A stretch of DNA of 64,000 bases, taken from NCBI GenBank assembly GCA_963921935.1, contig OY998177.1, positions 5,049,754-5,113,753 of the forward strand, read 5' to 3'. The notes beneath the pieces are model-generated. The model was not told where the DNA came from and ran no database searches. It was given only the letters and a program-made list of their open reading frames with translations. Source of the DNA: Galeruca laticollis. Lineage: Eukaryota; Arthropoda; Insecta; Coleoptera; Chrysomelidae. The position numbers were made by a program, and so were the translations under genes. Numbering within the stretch: the first letter of the stretch is position 1; the number at the start of each line of letters is the position of its first letter. Below, piece by piece: positions 1-12,344 of this stretch.

Positions 1-2357
1 GTTGGGCTGTTTGTAATTCAGATCTAGATGTCATAAAAAATAACTTTCTTCTTTTTAAATCTTGACATCGGGTGAATTGCCCATTGACAATAGAGATAAG
101 TTATGTCATTGTAACAGAATAGGGAATGTTTCTATTCATTGTCACGAAGCCATAAATAGTCTTGGTGTGAGGTAAATTATTTACGTCAACCATTGCGGAA
201 CAGCATCAGTTATTTGAGGTGATTGTTATGTGATTTTAAATGTTTTTAGGAAGGTCCATAATCCATTCTTATGAATAAATTCTTAGAACTAGTTAATTTT
301 TTAAGGACCTTGTCCCTGTATACAGTATTTCTCTTTTGTTTCAATACACTTGTCCGATAATTACATATTGTGGGAGAAAGTTTTTGTTAATTTGTATTCG
401 TGATATATACTGCTCGCCAAATCGCAACATTATTTTTGCACAATATGTATATTATATCTGATATGGAAACAAATATTCTGCATGTTCCACTGATGCATTG
501 GGGCAACGATTTATTTTTAAAAATAAGGTAATAATTACATCTAGGAACTTTATAAACACACAGCAAAACACTAATAGTATATTAAGTACCAAGTGTCAAA
601 ACGGTTACTTTAGTCACGAGTTCCTTGTGAAACGAGTGACTAAAGACGTTTTTAACAGGAGGTGCTTACTATACTTTTTCTTCGCCCGCAGGAAGGAAAA
701 CATTATATTATATTTGAATTATATTCATTACATGACGGATGATGACTGACAGCTGACTGATAAATCAAATGACGCAGAATAACAAAATTGTCAAGGAGTA
801 TGAAATTTACCATACAAAAGATACACTTGATTTGACGTCTAAAAAACAAAAGATATACGAGATGTGACTTTTCGCATTTTAAACACTAGTGTTTAAAGAG
901 TCGTTTTGTGCATGTCAAACCCGTGTTCAAAGTGCGGTTTTAGTAGCGGAAGTAGAAAAAAGATCATTTTATATCTTCAATGAAATACTGTACACACAAT
1001 AATTAGAAAATGTCAGAAAATACATCCTAAGTTTTAAACGCGTTGTTTAATAGTATTAATTTTTTTCTTTTAATACTAGTGTCTCGCCCATGCAACTTTT
1101 TTTAAACATCATTATCTGACACATTGTACAGTATCAGAACTTTTAAAATTGAATTTATATTTTAAAAATATGTGAATATAAAATGTTATCAATAAAACAA
1201 TGTACAATGAAAACATATCATGATTTTCAAATGAAAATGGGTTGAAAATATTATTTTTCAAAACTAATAATATTTTTGTTTTTAATTTTATGTGTAAAAT
1301 GTATTCATGAGTTTGGGCCATAATTAGTGAGCCAATGTTTCAAAACATTTACCAAATGTGCTGGCTCATATTCTCTTCCTACAATAATTAGTAAATGTTG
1401 CTTTCACGCTGGTGCCTGTAATAATTAAAACACCTCTGACAATAGGGATGTTGACAGTATTAAGGAATCAAAAAGTAAATGGTTTCACTGACAAATATGT
1501 GATGAAAGGATTCTGAAAAATGACTGAATGAGAGTTTCAGGAAAATAGAAGTATAAAATACTGCAGTGGCCATGTTGGCCGAAACAGCGCATGACGTCAC
1601 GTCTCAGTAAATCAGTGATTGCTATCTTTTATAAAAGCCATCCCTACCAACACAAAAAAAATTCCCACATTTTACCTATCCATAAAATTAAATTCCACTA
1701 TTTTTTGCCCTCTACCAAAATTTGATAATTGAAAATGCGTTTTTCTTATAATTTATTATAACAAAAATGTGCTGTTGTTATAAATCAAAATACAAATTGA
1801 AATTAATTTGTTGTCTCCATTTTGCTTACTCTTTTTCGGCTCGGCAGTATTGTTTTCCTCAGAACTGGAAGTTGACTATATTGTCTGCATTTGTATTCTA
1901 AAATAACTATTAAGGTGTTAGTTTTTTAACTAAAATTATTTGCTACTTACTGTTATTTTACTTGTTTTAACTTAATATTATAGGTTGAAGTATAAAACAT
2001 AACATTCTAAACCTCAAATTACTATGAACGAATTTCCCCTACATTTTTAATGAATTGTAAATTTCTGCTCCATCAATTACCTCCGTTAGTGTTGCTTGAA
2101 CTTTTGTTGTGATTACGGATTTCGGTCGATTCGTACATCATTTTGTATAAGGCAAATAGCTCTAATTTAGCCACAACTGATTTGTTGATGTTCATGCATC
2201 AAATAAAGACTTTTGCTCGTCTGAATTTCGGAAAGTGAAAACTCCATTATTATTAATCTTGAGCGCCAAATAAAATGTAATTCACACACACGATTTATAA
2301 ACTTATGTCATGTCATACGTTATTTTTATGTTATCTTATCAGTTTATTTACATATTA
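1..2357. other. No gene recognised; AT-rich sequence
   Basis: I see no convincing coding exon here. Short open frames are typical of AT-rich noncoding DNA. A GC-richer patch at about 1579-1611 (containing GCATGACGTCACGTCTCAGT) recurs in inverted orientation at 10108-10140, so it is probably the end of a dispersed repeat. Confidence 0.5.
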
Positions 2358-3264
2358 GTGGCGTTCGATTTGTTTCCTCGAACAAACTCGAGTGGAACGT
2401 TCTTTTTGACTTTATAGATTGAATCCCACTGGCGCGCCCAGACACACAAACTTTCTTCTCTTCTTTCCCCTCAAGTATGGTTCACGTAAGAGATATAGTG
2501 CGAAATTTAAAGTTTCGGCTTATCCTTTGATTTGAATACTGTCTAGTTCAGTCAATGCTATAATTTAAAATTCTTATTAGACGATATATTCATTTAATAT
2601 TATAACTTCAACTAAAAATCGTTAAAATGTATTTAATAATTTCGTAATTATTAAAACATAACACCACGCAAATAATTCTACCTTATATCTCGTTTTATTA
2701 ACAAGAATTGGTAATATAATTTTCAAATAACATATTATTTTCACTGAACTATAAGCATATTTTGAGATAGCAGTTTATTCAAACACGCTCGGGTCCACAA
2801 GCGATAAGGACGGCTCACTATTTAGTTGGTGCGCTAGCATCAATATAGAGTGTAGTGTTTAAGTGGTATTGGTAAAAATAAACAAAATATTAATACCTTT
2901 CATAGTCTAGCTCCGCGACATAACGTAAAGGGAATATGCCATTACATTTCTGCACTATATGTTTTGCGCGTACTATACCAACAATTTTATTCGTGTTTCA
3001 TGTATACATGCACATTGAGGTTATACTTCGTTTGTGATTTGTGTTATTATAGCAGAATTGTTTATAATTTTTTCAATAATTTCTTTCATGTCAGAGGCAT
3101 AAGAAACAAGATACCAAAAATCACAAATAACTAACGATAGAAACTATTTTATTCATTGAGGTTATATGGTGCACACTCAAGCGTTCTATTTAAATTTGTC
3201 GTGTCACTATCGAGTACATTGCCTGAGTAGTGTGGGCTGCTCCAGCCTGCAAATCGAACGCCAC
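2358..3264. mobile_element. MITE with terminal inverted repeats and TA flanks
   Basis: The ends are GTGGCGTTCGATTTG at 2358 and its exact reverse complement CAAATCGAACGCCAC ending at 3264. TA directly flanks both sides, as expected for a TA target duplication. There is no coding frame inside the 907 bp, so it is non-autonomous. The TA target suggests a Tc1/mariner-type mobiliser, but I did not recognise the family from its ends. Confidence 0.75.
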
Positions 3265-3538
3265 TATATATTATAATACTTGTAATATCATATCTTCTTC
3301 TTTTTTCTGTTCATATTTTTTACACACGAAGAATTTATTGTTGACGTTCTTCATTAAACATAAACACAATGCAATAGTTAAGTTCCGATATTGCTAGTGT
3401 TACTGGCCACAGTAAGCCATTTCGGAACGCTTGACAGTGGCAGTAATCTTAAACTGCAAACTCGTTTCGGAACAATTCGGGCAGTAGATCGGTGATAAGC
3501 TTTGGTTGAACAGAAAATAACCTATTCCTATTGTTTTC

Positions 3539-3756
3539 ATGTTTATTGAAACGATTGAGGAAATGAAACGTATCTTATTGGATGAAATATTAAGTGATAG
3601 CGATTCTGATTCATCAGAAAAAACAGATAGCTCAAGTGCATCAATCTCTAATGAACCTATGGAAGATTCCATAAATTTAATTGCTATTCTTCCTAAGATT
3701 AGAGGACCAATTAAAAGGATTCCAGGATATCCAGATATTTTCAAACTACATTTCAG
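3539..3756 (+). CDS. Possible first exon of a Harbinger-like transposase (fragment)
   Basis: The frame starts at ATG 3539 and runs 72 codons to a good splice donor (CAG|GTACGT at 3756/3757). The peptide has an acidic serine-rich stretch (SDSDSDSSEKTDSSS) and then a basic segment ending PGYPDIFKLHFR. Acidic N-termini followed by an HFR-type motif are common in PIF/Harbinger nucleases, which is the only basis for the call. No downstream catalytic exon with a DDE signature was found in the next several kb, so this is at best a remnant. It could equally be an unrelated host exon or chance coding. Confidence 0.3.
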
Positions 3757-4540
3757 GTACGTAATGGAACTCGGGCAGTTTTGAAGCTCTCTCCTGATGG
3801 CCTACAAATATCGCCTAGCAAAATTCGCATCTAAAAAAAGCATTCTTAAACTGGGTTAGCTGCTTCTATATGAACAACAATGGAGAACAAACCTTGAAGA
3901 TCAGCAGCGGTTTCAGCATCTACTTCTACGCTAAAATCTTCCAGTACAACTTTATACATTTTATATATTTTTTAATCTATAACATTATGAGGGGCCTCAC
4001 GTTTTAGGAACCTGAAAACAGTAGGCACCCGTGATTTGCAACAAAATTTAGGTCATTTTGTACACAACAAATCTAAAGAACGCAGGGAGATTAAGTATTG
4101 AATTTTTAACACAATATAACTTGGACCTTTGTCTTGGGGATCAGGTATTTTGGTTGAGTTTTATATTGTTATAAAAAAGGTATAAGCCATTAAGAGATGG
4201 TGTGATTTTGACAGTTTTGACAATTTGTGGTCACCAATTTGGACTCCAAAACCTGATCCCCAAAAGGAAGTCTGGACAATTCGATTCTGAAAACATGGAA
4301 TCTCAAATCATTGTACTTTTTGAGATTTGTTGTGCGCAAATTTTTGCAAAGGAACATCTTTTTATTTTAGTTCAACCGCTCCACCGACTTGATGCATGGC
4401 GCTGTATAGAACAATATAGAACAATGACAGAAGACGACGGTCAATTCATAGACAAATAATATTATAACTTTCTCTATGGGTCAAATGCTGTTGTCATATG
4501 TTTTGTGTTCATAAAAATATCCCAAATTTATAGTTTAGTG

Positions 4541-4569
4541 CACAAATCACCTACTCTAGGTGATTTGTG
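4541..4569. repeat. Perfect 13-bp hairpin
   Basis: CACAAATCACCTA, a three-base loop CTC, and the exact reverse complement TAGGTGATTTGTG. A second weaker inverted pair (GGGGATCAGGT near 4137 against ACCTGATCCCC near 4251) lies just upstream, so 4.1-4.6 kb may be a decayed hairpin element. The interval 3757-4950 otherwise holds nothing I can recognise. Confidence 0.6.
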
Positions 4570-4949
4570 GTTTAGTGTGTATTGTATTTGTAAGTGATTA
4601 TAATTAAGTAGTTTTCATGCTAAATAAATAAATTTGTGCTTTGTAAATGCTGTTTATATTTACTCCACAAGATTGTGTTTAGTGTAGCCTAGACATAAAA
4701 TAATCCACAAATATTTTTAGTGGTTGCTAGTGATTTCACAAGTGCATTATATTTATTGATCCCCATATCAGGGCCTTTTGGTTCCTCCAAGAACTTGTAC
4801 ACAGCCACAGCCTTCTGAGTTAGTCAAAAAAACTACATTGGTAATAGTATTAATTGCTTTCTACTAATCTAACAAAATAGACATTTCGTATTCTATTCAA
4901 AAAGTAACACAATGTGTAATCTTTTATTTTCGAAATGCAGGAATAAAAA

Positions 4950-5880
4950 TGTTATATATTTTTTATCTTCAATTTTTCCAGGTTATGTATTGAAATGTTA
5001 TACTTTCTGCATTTTCCTCCAGTTCCAGTCCAATAAACGCACATGCCTGTTTTTCCATTGACCCTTCTCAATTGATCAAGTAAATTATAGCAAAACTGTT
5101 TTCTTTTATTTAAAAAAACAAAAGGAAATAAATTATGCAATATGTTTGTTTAATTGTAGTATTACAAATTTGAAGTACAGAGAAAGTAAGTAGGTAGTTT
5201 TTATATTTATTATAATAAAGAATGTCTGCTTTTCCACTGACCCTTCTTATAATTCAAATGAATAGTAGCAAAGAAATGCCAATTAATTAGGTAAACTATA
5301 AAAATGTTTATTATAGCAATAAACAGACATGTCCGCTTTTTCATTGACCCTTATTAATTATTCAAAGAAATTGAAAGAGAAACTGGTGTATGTTTTTATT
5401 GAAAAGAAACAAATAAATATATTTTATAAAAATATCAATAAAATTATTATTACAAATTTAATGTATTTTTCTTCATATTTATTAATACATAGCAACTGAA
5501 GTTCATCTTCCATTTTTCTCTACCATTTCTCCTCATAACAAAAAGAAAATAAAAAGTTTATAAAAATATCCATTTTTTACGATTCTATACTCACAAAGGG
5601 GTGGTGACCCCCCATCCACATTATTGAAGTCTGGATCCACGTAGTTATAAAGACTGAAAAATATACTTTAAATATTTTCCTTAAATAAATAATATTTTTA
5701 CTTACAAAATTATTTTTCCCCCAATTCAGCAAGAGTATACAAATAATCCATATTACAAATTTGATACACATAAGTACTGAATACATTTTCTTTATTTTTA
5801 TGCATACAAGGCAACTGAACATCATCTTCTATTTTCTTAATCCTCAGACAAAAAAAAACGAAAAGTTTATAAACTATCCC
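4950..5880. repeat. Diverged tandem duplications
   Basis: A motif around TTCCACTGACCCTTCT recurs near 5050, 5230 and 5335, each followed by related AT-rich sequence. A second block containing AAAAGTTTATAAA recurs about 310 bp apart, near 5550 and 5860. The copies are strongly diverged. No coding sequence is evident. Confidence 0.5.
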
Positions 5881-5929
5881 TTACAGTAACATCAGGCTAC
5901 ATTTTAGTTTTAGTTTTTACTTACTGAAT

Positions 5930-7335
5930 AGCTATAGCGAACACTGCTATATGGAAAGTATTTGGACTTGTTCGGGCAGTTACATCAAGTTCCGTTTTAG
6001 TGAAATTGTCAGTTCTGAAAATTAATAGAAATTTGATTTTTGTAAATAAGTCTTGTTAGTGTTTTTACTTACTGAATGGTATCATGAAACTACGTTTTAT
6101 GAAATATTAATGGACCGCAGGGCAGTTACATCGGGCTTAGTTTTAGTTACATAATCAGAACTGTAAATGAAATATGAAAATTAGATGCTTCTTCTAAGTA
6201 GGTTTTGCCATTTTTTTACTTACAGTATAGTTGTAGCGAAAACTGCTATATGAAAATTATCTGGACTTGTGCGGGCAGTTACATCAGGTTCCGTTTTAGT
6301 GAAATTGTCAGTTTTGAAAATGAATAGAAATTTGATTTTTGTAAATAAGTCTTGTTAGTGTTTTTACTTACTGAATGGTATCAGGAAACTCTGCTTTATG
6401 AAATATTAATGGACCTGCAGGGCAGTTACATCGGGCTTAGTTTTAGTTACATAATCAGAACTGTAAATGAAATAAAAAAATTAGATGCTTCTTCTAAGTT
6501 CTGAAAATAAATAGAAATTTGATTTTTGTAAATAAGTCTTGTTAATATTTATACTTACGGAATGGTATAAGGAAACTCTGTTTTATGAAATGATAATGGA
6601 CCTGCGGGGCAGTTACATCGGGCTTAGTTTTAGTTACATAATCAGAACTGTAAATGAAATAAGGAAATTAGATGCTTCTTCTAAGTAGGTTTTGTAATTT
6701 TTTTAATTACAGTATAGTTGTAGTGAAAACTGCTATATGAAAATTATTTGGACCTGTGCGGGCAGTTACATCAGGTTCCGTTTAAGTGAAATTGTCAGTT
6801 CTGAAAATGAATAGAATTTTGATTTTTGTAAATAAGTCTTGTTAGTGCTTTTACTTACGGAATGGTATAAGGAAACTCTGTTTTATGAAATATTAATGTA
6901 CCTGCAGAGCAGTTACATTCGGCTTAGTTTTATGTACATAATCAGAACTGTAAATGAAATGAGAGAATTAGATGCTTCTTCTAAGTAGGTTTTGTCATTT
7001 TTTTACTTACAGTATAGTTGTAGAGAAAACTGCTATATGAAAATTATTTGGACCTGTGCAGGCTCTGTTACATCAGGTTCCGTTTTAATTAAACTGTCTG
7101 TTCTTAAAATGAACAGAAATTTGATTTTTGTAAATAAGTCTTGTTAGTGTTTGTCTTTACGGATTAGTATCAGGAAACTCTGTTTTATTAAAGATTAATG
7201 GAGCTGAGGGGCAGTTGCAGCAGGTTTCATGTTAGTGAAATTGTCAGATCTGAAAATAAAAAGAAATTAAATTTTTTGTAAATAAGTTTTGTTACTCTCT
7301 TTTTACTTAAGGAGTAGTATCAGCGTCCACATCTA
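5930..7335. repeat. Higher-order tandem array of two ~150-bp monomers
   Basis: Two related monomers alternate. Type A contains CAGTTACATCAGGTTCCG (near 5978, 6276, 6764, 7067). Type B contains CAGTTACATCGGGCTTAG (near 6124, 6422, 6610, 6911). The A+B pair repeats about every 300 bp. One A monomer between the B copies at 6422 and 6610 is partly deleted, shortening that step to about 190 bp. The last copy (near 7210) is diverged. Confidence 0.8.
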
Positions 7336-7799
7336 GATGCTGTCTTGCCAGACTTTTCTTTTTCTTATATTCTGATATTGCTTGCTTGATATAAGGGGGG
7401 TAATTTCTGCCCTTTTCTTATTTGATTTCTGATTATTTCAGGAGCTATACATTCTGTATAGAATTGCTTAAGTTTCGAAAGCATTTTTTCGGCCCAAATT
7501 AATGAATGAAGTAGGTAACATTATATTTTAAAAATCTTTGAACCATAAATGTTTTAAAACTTGGTCTAGCCAATAGTCGAAATTTCCTTGCAAATTGTTT
7601 GATTATATGAGCATTTCAAAAAATCAAAGAAAATAAGAAACCAAATTATTATTAAAGGATGACTTAGTAATAGTGTTAGTTGTTGATATTAAAAGAAAAA
7701 TTGTAAAACAAAGGACGACTAAAAAATTAATTTTGTCTACTTACTGTAGAAATGGCAATAGCGCTTCTAAATAGAATAGGACTCGTTATACTCGCTCTA

Positions 7800-8400
7800 G
7801 AGAGGTGAAAATTAATAGGGTTGAACTGTGAGACACTCTGAAAAATATCCAATTATGAAATTGGCCACTTGTGTACACTCCGGAAGCTGTATCGTGCTAA
7901 CAACCCGGAATTTCTCCAAAAATTGTTGCACTTCAGGTACCATAGCACCCGTTGTATTAGCTCTATTGAGCTGAAAATCCATAAGGTTCATCTATAAGAT
8001 GCTTTGAATAATATCCAATCATAAAGTTGGTCATTTGCATACACTCTGGAGGCTGTATCGTGATACCAACCCGAAATTTCTCCAAAAATGTCGCACTTCA
8101 GAAACCATAGCACCCGTTGTACTAGCTCTAGTGACCTTACAATCAATAAGGTTCGCCTATCAAAACCTCTGAATAATATCCAATCATGAAATTTGACATT
8201 TATATGTATACACTCCAGAGGCTGTATCTTGCTAACAAACTGAAATTCTCCAAAAATGTGATACTTCAAGTACCATAGCACTCGTTCTACTGGCTCTGGT
8301 GAGCTGAAAATCAAAAGGGTTTATCTTTGAGATATCCTGAACAATACTCAGGCTTAAAATTGGTAACTGGTAGCACTTCGGGGGCTGTATCGAGTTATAC
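7800..8400. repeat. Satellite-like tandem repeat, period about 168 bp
   Basis: The block around GGCTGTATCGTGCTAAC recurs near 7886, 8051, 8220 and 8385, giving a period of about 165-168 bp over roughly 3.5 copies. The same monomer occurs in reverse orientation at 52990-53740 and as a single piece near 21870-21935. Small open frames across it (7988-8314, 8232-8516, minus) are products of the repeat and not genes. Beyond it, 8401-8916 shows nothing recognisable. Confidence 0.8.
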
Positions 8401-8916
8401 AGATAGGATTTTTTTCTAAAAACCATTTTTGTGTGTTGTTCTTGCTGAAAAACGTAAAAACAACTAAAAAATCCAAAATTCCATTTTTTTTTGGTAAACC
8501 AATAATTTTCTCGCATATTAGATGGGTTGGATAGAAAAGTTATAATGTATTATATAAAAACAAAAAAAATATTTACCATTCAGGTGATCACACATATGTG
8601 TATCTGTCATTCAATAGATGTAAAAAATAGAATTAACCAACTATTTTTTTGTATAATGAAGGAAAAATGTTTCAGTTCCAATCTCCACAACACATATGAT
8701 CAATCTTTGCAAACAAGGTAGAAGAAAACTTGTACATGTTGATTGTATGTTTGATTTTGTACTGTATATATCGATCTCCCCACAATATATACATTATTAT
8801 TTGTCATTACAGATCTTTCGCTTAAAAATTAGTTGTTATAGTTGCTTTGTAAGTTTTTTAAACGTTTGCTATTTTAAATTGAAATTCCTAACTGTACCTT
8901 ACTTTCCTCTTTCTAT

Positions 8917-9908
8917 CAAATGTAAAGCATTGTATTACAAGTAAATGTTTCTTTGTATCATAAATTTGGAAACTCTTCGTTTATGTTATTTGTTTCTAGA
9001 TAAAATTGAATATATTTACACATGTAGTTGCAAAAAGAGCCTACATGTCAAATAAAATTTTAAAGCAACCAACAGAAACTCTGAAACTGATACAAATATG
9101 ATTAGATTGAGACAAAGTTGTGACACGACGTTCTGTGTTTTCAGACTAATTGGCCTATTTTCAATCATGTAAATTTGCAACTTTTCCGCAGTTCAATTTT
9201 CTTAGCATGAAACAAACAAAAATTTATTATCATGAAAACATTTTATTATGTTAATATAAATGGTACAGATTTTGAAAGGTAGAATGTTTTTAAAGTATGT
9301 ATATTTTTGTTCCATTCTTGATTTCTAGCAATTCCCGCTTGGTATCCATATTATTAAATAGACACTAGAACAAACAATCAGTATTATTTATCTCATATTT
9401 TCACATGAATCAAATAATCCAGTAAACATAACCTCAAACATAGCTTTTAAAATTAAAAATACGGATTGCAGGATAACTTACATTATCATAACTATAATTT
9501 TTGATATCGGGTCGATACGATTACTTACTTTTTAACAATTCATTCCTTTTGAAAACATTTATGAAACTCTTGAATAATCAAAAATCTACACTCAAATGGA
9601 AATTATGTCAACAAATTTTGTTTTGATCGCAGTTGTGCTGTGGTTTGGATGCAACATATAAAACAGAGATAAGGTTTCTGTGCTCACAAAAAGTTGAAAT
9701 ATTTGAAATCAAAACATTCGAACAGAGATCCGTTTCTTTGAACCGTCAAGAGTGGAAAGACAGAGAGATAAAATATGTTGAATAAGAAAAAGCTGATTCA
9801 GTACTACTATCGACTTCTATCGTAAATATTTTGAAACAAATAATTACTAGATTAGTAACTATTGTGTAGGTTTTTAGGTTTATATACCTGTGAGGAGGCC
9901 CCTTTTAA
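8917..9908. repeat. Segmental duplication, copy A (uninterrupted)
   Basis: This ~1-kb noncoding segment is highly similar to two separated blocks further right: 22686-23428 matches its left half and 34902-36975 its right half, in the same order and orientation. Copy A lacks the insertions that split copy B and so serves as a paralogous empty site. The unit ends at TGTGAGGAGGCCCCT in both copies. Confidence 0.85.
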
Positions 9909-10107
9909 CAACTTATCATTCATGTACTGCCAGTTGTCACATTACTGCAACTACATGACCATTTCTGTTAAAGTAGCACCAGTAAAGTTTTTAGTGTCTA
10001 ACAGGGCTTCTTAGAAAGTGCCGCGAAAATATTGCCAGTGAATTTCAGTAAAATTGGAACTGCTAAATTTACTGGGCAGTACTGTTCGGGAATATCGGAA
10101 CGTGGCA

Positions 10108-10140
10108 AATATCTACTGAGACGTGACGTAACATGCGTTT
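10108..10140. repeat. Dispersed repeat end, inverted relative to 1579-1611
   Basis: CTGAGACGTGACGT followed by an ATGCG-type segment is the reverse complement of the patch near 1590, with a small indel. Just upstream, 10040-10105 resembles 3381-3440 in inverted orientation (both contain GTTCCGATATT or its complement). The surrounding interval 9909-10800 has no recognisable gene. Confidence 0.4.
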
Positions 10141-10805
10141 TCGCGAATAATTCAAAGTAGATAGAATAAAATCTAATAATTTTCGTGATAAATTAGTTGT
10201 GTTGCAATGATTTGCTTATTTTCATTGTTCTGGAAACCTGGTAGAAACGCACGACTGTTAGTTTCCAAAGCTAATGATTATTGATTCAAATAGTATTTCC
10301 GTATCCATTTTTGCGGTTAAATTTAAATAACTGATGCAAACTGGTAGAAGTCTAGTAAGCATAGATATTTGAGGTTGCAATAATTCTATAGAACTTAATT
10401 TTGGCTTACAGGTATTGAAGATATTACTACAAATGAAATGTCAAAAATCTCTACAAATCCTACCTTCCCAAAAAATTGAGTTTTATTAGGAAATATCCTG
10501 TTAACTGGAAAAATGGTATTTTAAAAACAACTTAATTAATTATTGTCCCTCATGATATCACAAGAATCCGAAAATTAATACAAAGTGATCTTGACAATTG
10601 GTGACCAAAATATACCTACTTTTTTACAGCCTCAATTCTTATACAAGCTATCTCAAACTTGGTAAAACGTTGTTTTTGGTAGGTAGGTCTATAGTTTAAA
10701 TAAGCTCAAAACTGTTCTCTAAGAATTACCAACCTCAGTTTCCTGGATCCAGTTGATTACCTTGTCGTACTTGAACGAATAGAAGAAATATTATATATTA
10801 TATAT

Positions 10806-10808
10806 ATT

Positions 10809-10877
<69 letters not shown>
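10806..10877. repeat. (ATT)n microsatellite
   Basis: A run of about 20 or more ATT trinucleotides, preceded by an AT-rich TATATATT stretch. Confidence 0.95.
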
Positions 10878-10880
<3 letters not shown>

Positions 10881-10955
10881 GTTTTATTGTTATGTGATCA
10901 ATTTTCTTTTTATCATAAAATAGAGTTGTTTTTGTAAAATTAATTTTATTTATAG

Positions 10956-11488
10956 GAGAGTATACATGGAACTTGACCTTTAATCAGATGATGCGAAAAT
11001 ATCAATCTTACAATTATGACAACCCAACACAAACACCTTCTGGAGATGTGGTACTACCTGTGGCGGCTCTAATACCATGTATAGAAAATGCTACCAAAAT
11101 TTGCTCTCCAGATCTGGTTACAATATGTACAGGTTTTGGAGAAATAATGTGTATAAAGTCTTTGACGGCCACATCTAACTGCCAGGAATACAACACGACA
11201 TGTTATAAAAGTTTGATTGAATGTCAACCAGATATAGAACAAGATTTTCTGTGTCAGAACAAGACGGAAGATGAATTGGTTTCGAAGGAAGACAAGATAT
11301 ATGTTAATGTCGAAATGCCTTGCTTTGCTAATGTAACTTTAAACAGTAACTTACCCAATTTTGATATAAATACTTTCAATGGGACTATACCAGAAACTGC
11401 TCCAAGTAGTTTTATGTATCATTACCGTTTATGCGTTATAACGTTGAGTTTACCAGGTCCTGAATCAGATATGTGTCTGATAAATTAA
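10956..11488 (+). CDS. Terminal coding exon of a Cys-rich, probably secreted host protein
   Basis: A splice acceptor (TTTATTTATAG, ending at 10955) opens a frame of about 177 codons to the TAA at 11486-11488. No suitable initiator ATG exists, so this is the 3' part of a longer protein. The peptide has about 13 cysteines and several N-glycosylation sequons (NATK, NTTC, NKTE, NVTL, NGTI), which fits an extracellular or luminal protein. Within the exon there is no transmembrane segment. AATAAA signals follow at about 11535-11545, supporting a true 3' end. I do not recognise the family. The upstream exons are not evident in the preceding 2 kb and may lie beyond the repeats or be unrecognisable by eye. 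Unlike most coding sequence here, it shows no tie to a transposon. Confidence 0.7.
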
Positions 11489-11530
11489 ATTACATCTTGG
11501 AAATAACGACTTTCAGTATATGAGGTATAA

Positions 11531-11545
11531 AGTAAAATAAATAAA
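11531..11545 (+). promoter_or_regulatory. Polyadenylation signals
   Basis: Two overlapping AATAAA hexamers lie about 45-55 bases after the stop codon of the Cys-rich exon. Confidence 0.6.
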
Positions 11546-11654
11546 AAGTTGTTATATAATTAAAAATAGTTCATTAGAAAGAGTGTTAAAAATATTTTAT
11601 AGTTGTCTGTTGCTTTTATGAAATTCCATCCTATTGAAATATATTTTTTAATGT

Positions 11655-12000
11655 ACACTCAGGTACAAAAAATTTGATCCACGCCTATTTTTGGAGAACC
11701 ATTTTTGGAGATATCACTTTTAGATCGAGCATACATTTAAGAAGGAACATTAGGTGTAAATAAGAAACAAAGATTATGTGAAAAAGTTATGTATTTATAA
11801 AAACATATGGCATTAGATTCGAAAATTGAAAAAAAATAAAAGTACTTCGTTAATAAAAAAACAGTTACAACAAAATGATGTTTATGTTATTTGTTACTAA
11901 TACCTAGTATTTCCACCTAGGGTCTTTATAACAGTCTTACATCTCGGCATTGTGATAATTTAATTTTGAACATTGTGACATCAAGTTGGTCCAATTCGTC
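11655..12000 (-). pseudogene. Tc1/mariner-type element remnant (C-terminal end)
   Basis: The minus strand encodes a short C-terminal peptide MPRCKTVIKTLGGNTRY followed by a stop (about 11912-11965). It closely resembles the conserved tail of Tc1-like transposases. Upstream in that direction the frame is broken by stop codons. Going left, the sequence ends at a plausible element terminus at 11655, CACTCAGGTACAAAAAATTT preceded by TA, the usual Tc1 target. The opposite end and the DDE catalytic core are absent. So this is a truncated dead copy of about 345 bp. Confidence 0.65.
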
Positions 12001-12029
12001 CCATCCCAGGCAGCGAGCATATGTCATGT

Positions 12030-12090
12030 TGACGTCCTTAATTAGTGATTTTCTGACGTCATCGACGTAAAAATGACGTCATTAAGTGGA
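12030..12090. promoter_or_regulatory. Cluster of CRE-like TGACGTCA sites
   Basis: Within about 60 bases there are GACGTC, TGACGTCA, GACGTA and TGACGTCA motifs. These match the palindromic ATF/CREB consensus. No adjacent gene start is visible, so a regulatory role is only a suggestion. Confidence 0.35.
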
Positions 12091-12344
12091 CTTTACTATG
12101 TCGTTCTTCAAACGACGCCATTTTTTGGTCAGTAATTGTTTTTGATTATATTTTTAATTGAACTTCGTCAACTGGCGTGGACATTCAACTGAAAAAATAA
12201 TCTTAATTTGACAAAGTTAATGTCGAAATTAATAATTTATTATGTACAAATGTACAAAATGTTACAAAGTTGTGTTGTGAACGCTGAATTTCTGTGGTTT
12301 CAGATCGGAAGACACTTATGTTTCGATTTGATGAATTTTAAACT

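Noticed and set aside
3400..3744. 114-codon minus-strand frame opposite the Harbinger-like exon
   Set aside because: The serine-rich translation mirrors the acidic plus-strand repeat of GAT/TCA codons. The plus strand has the better start and donor.
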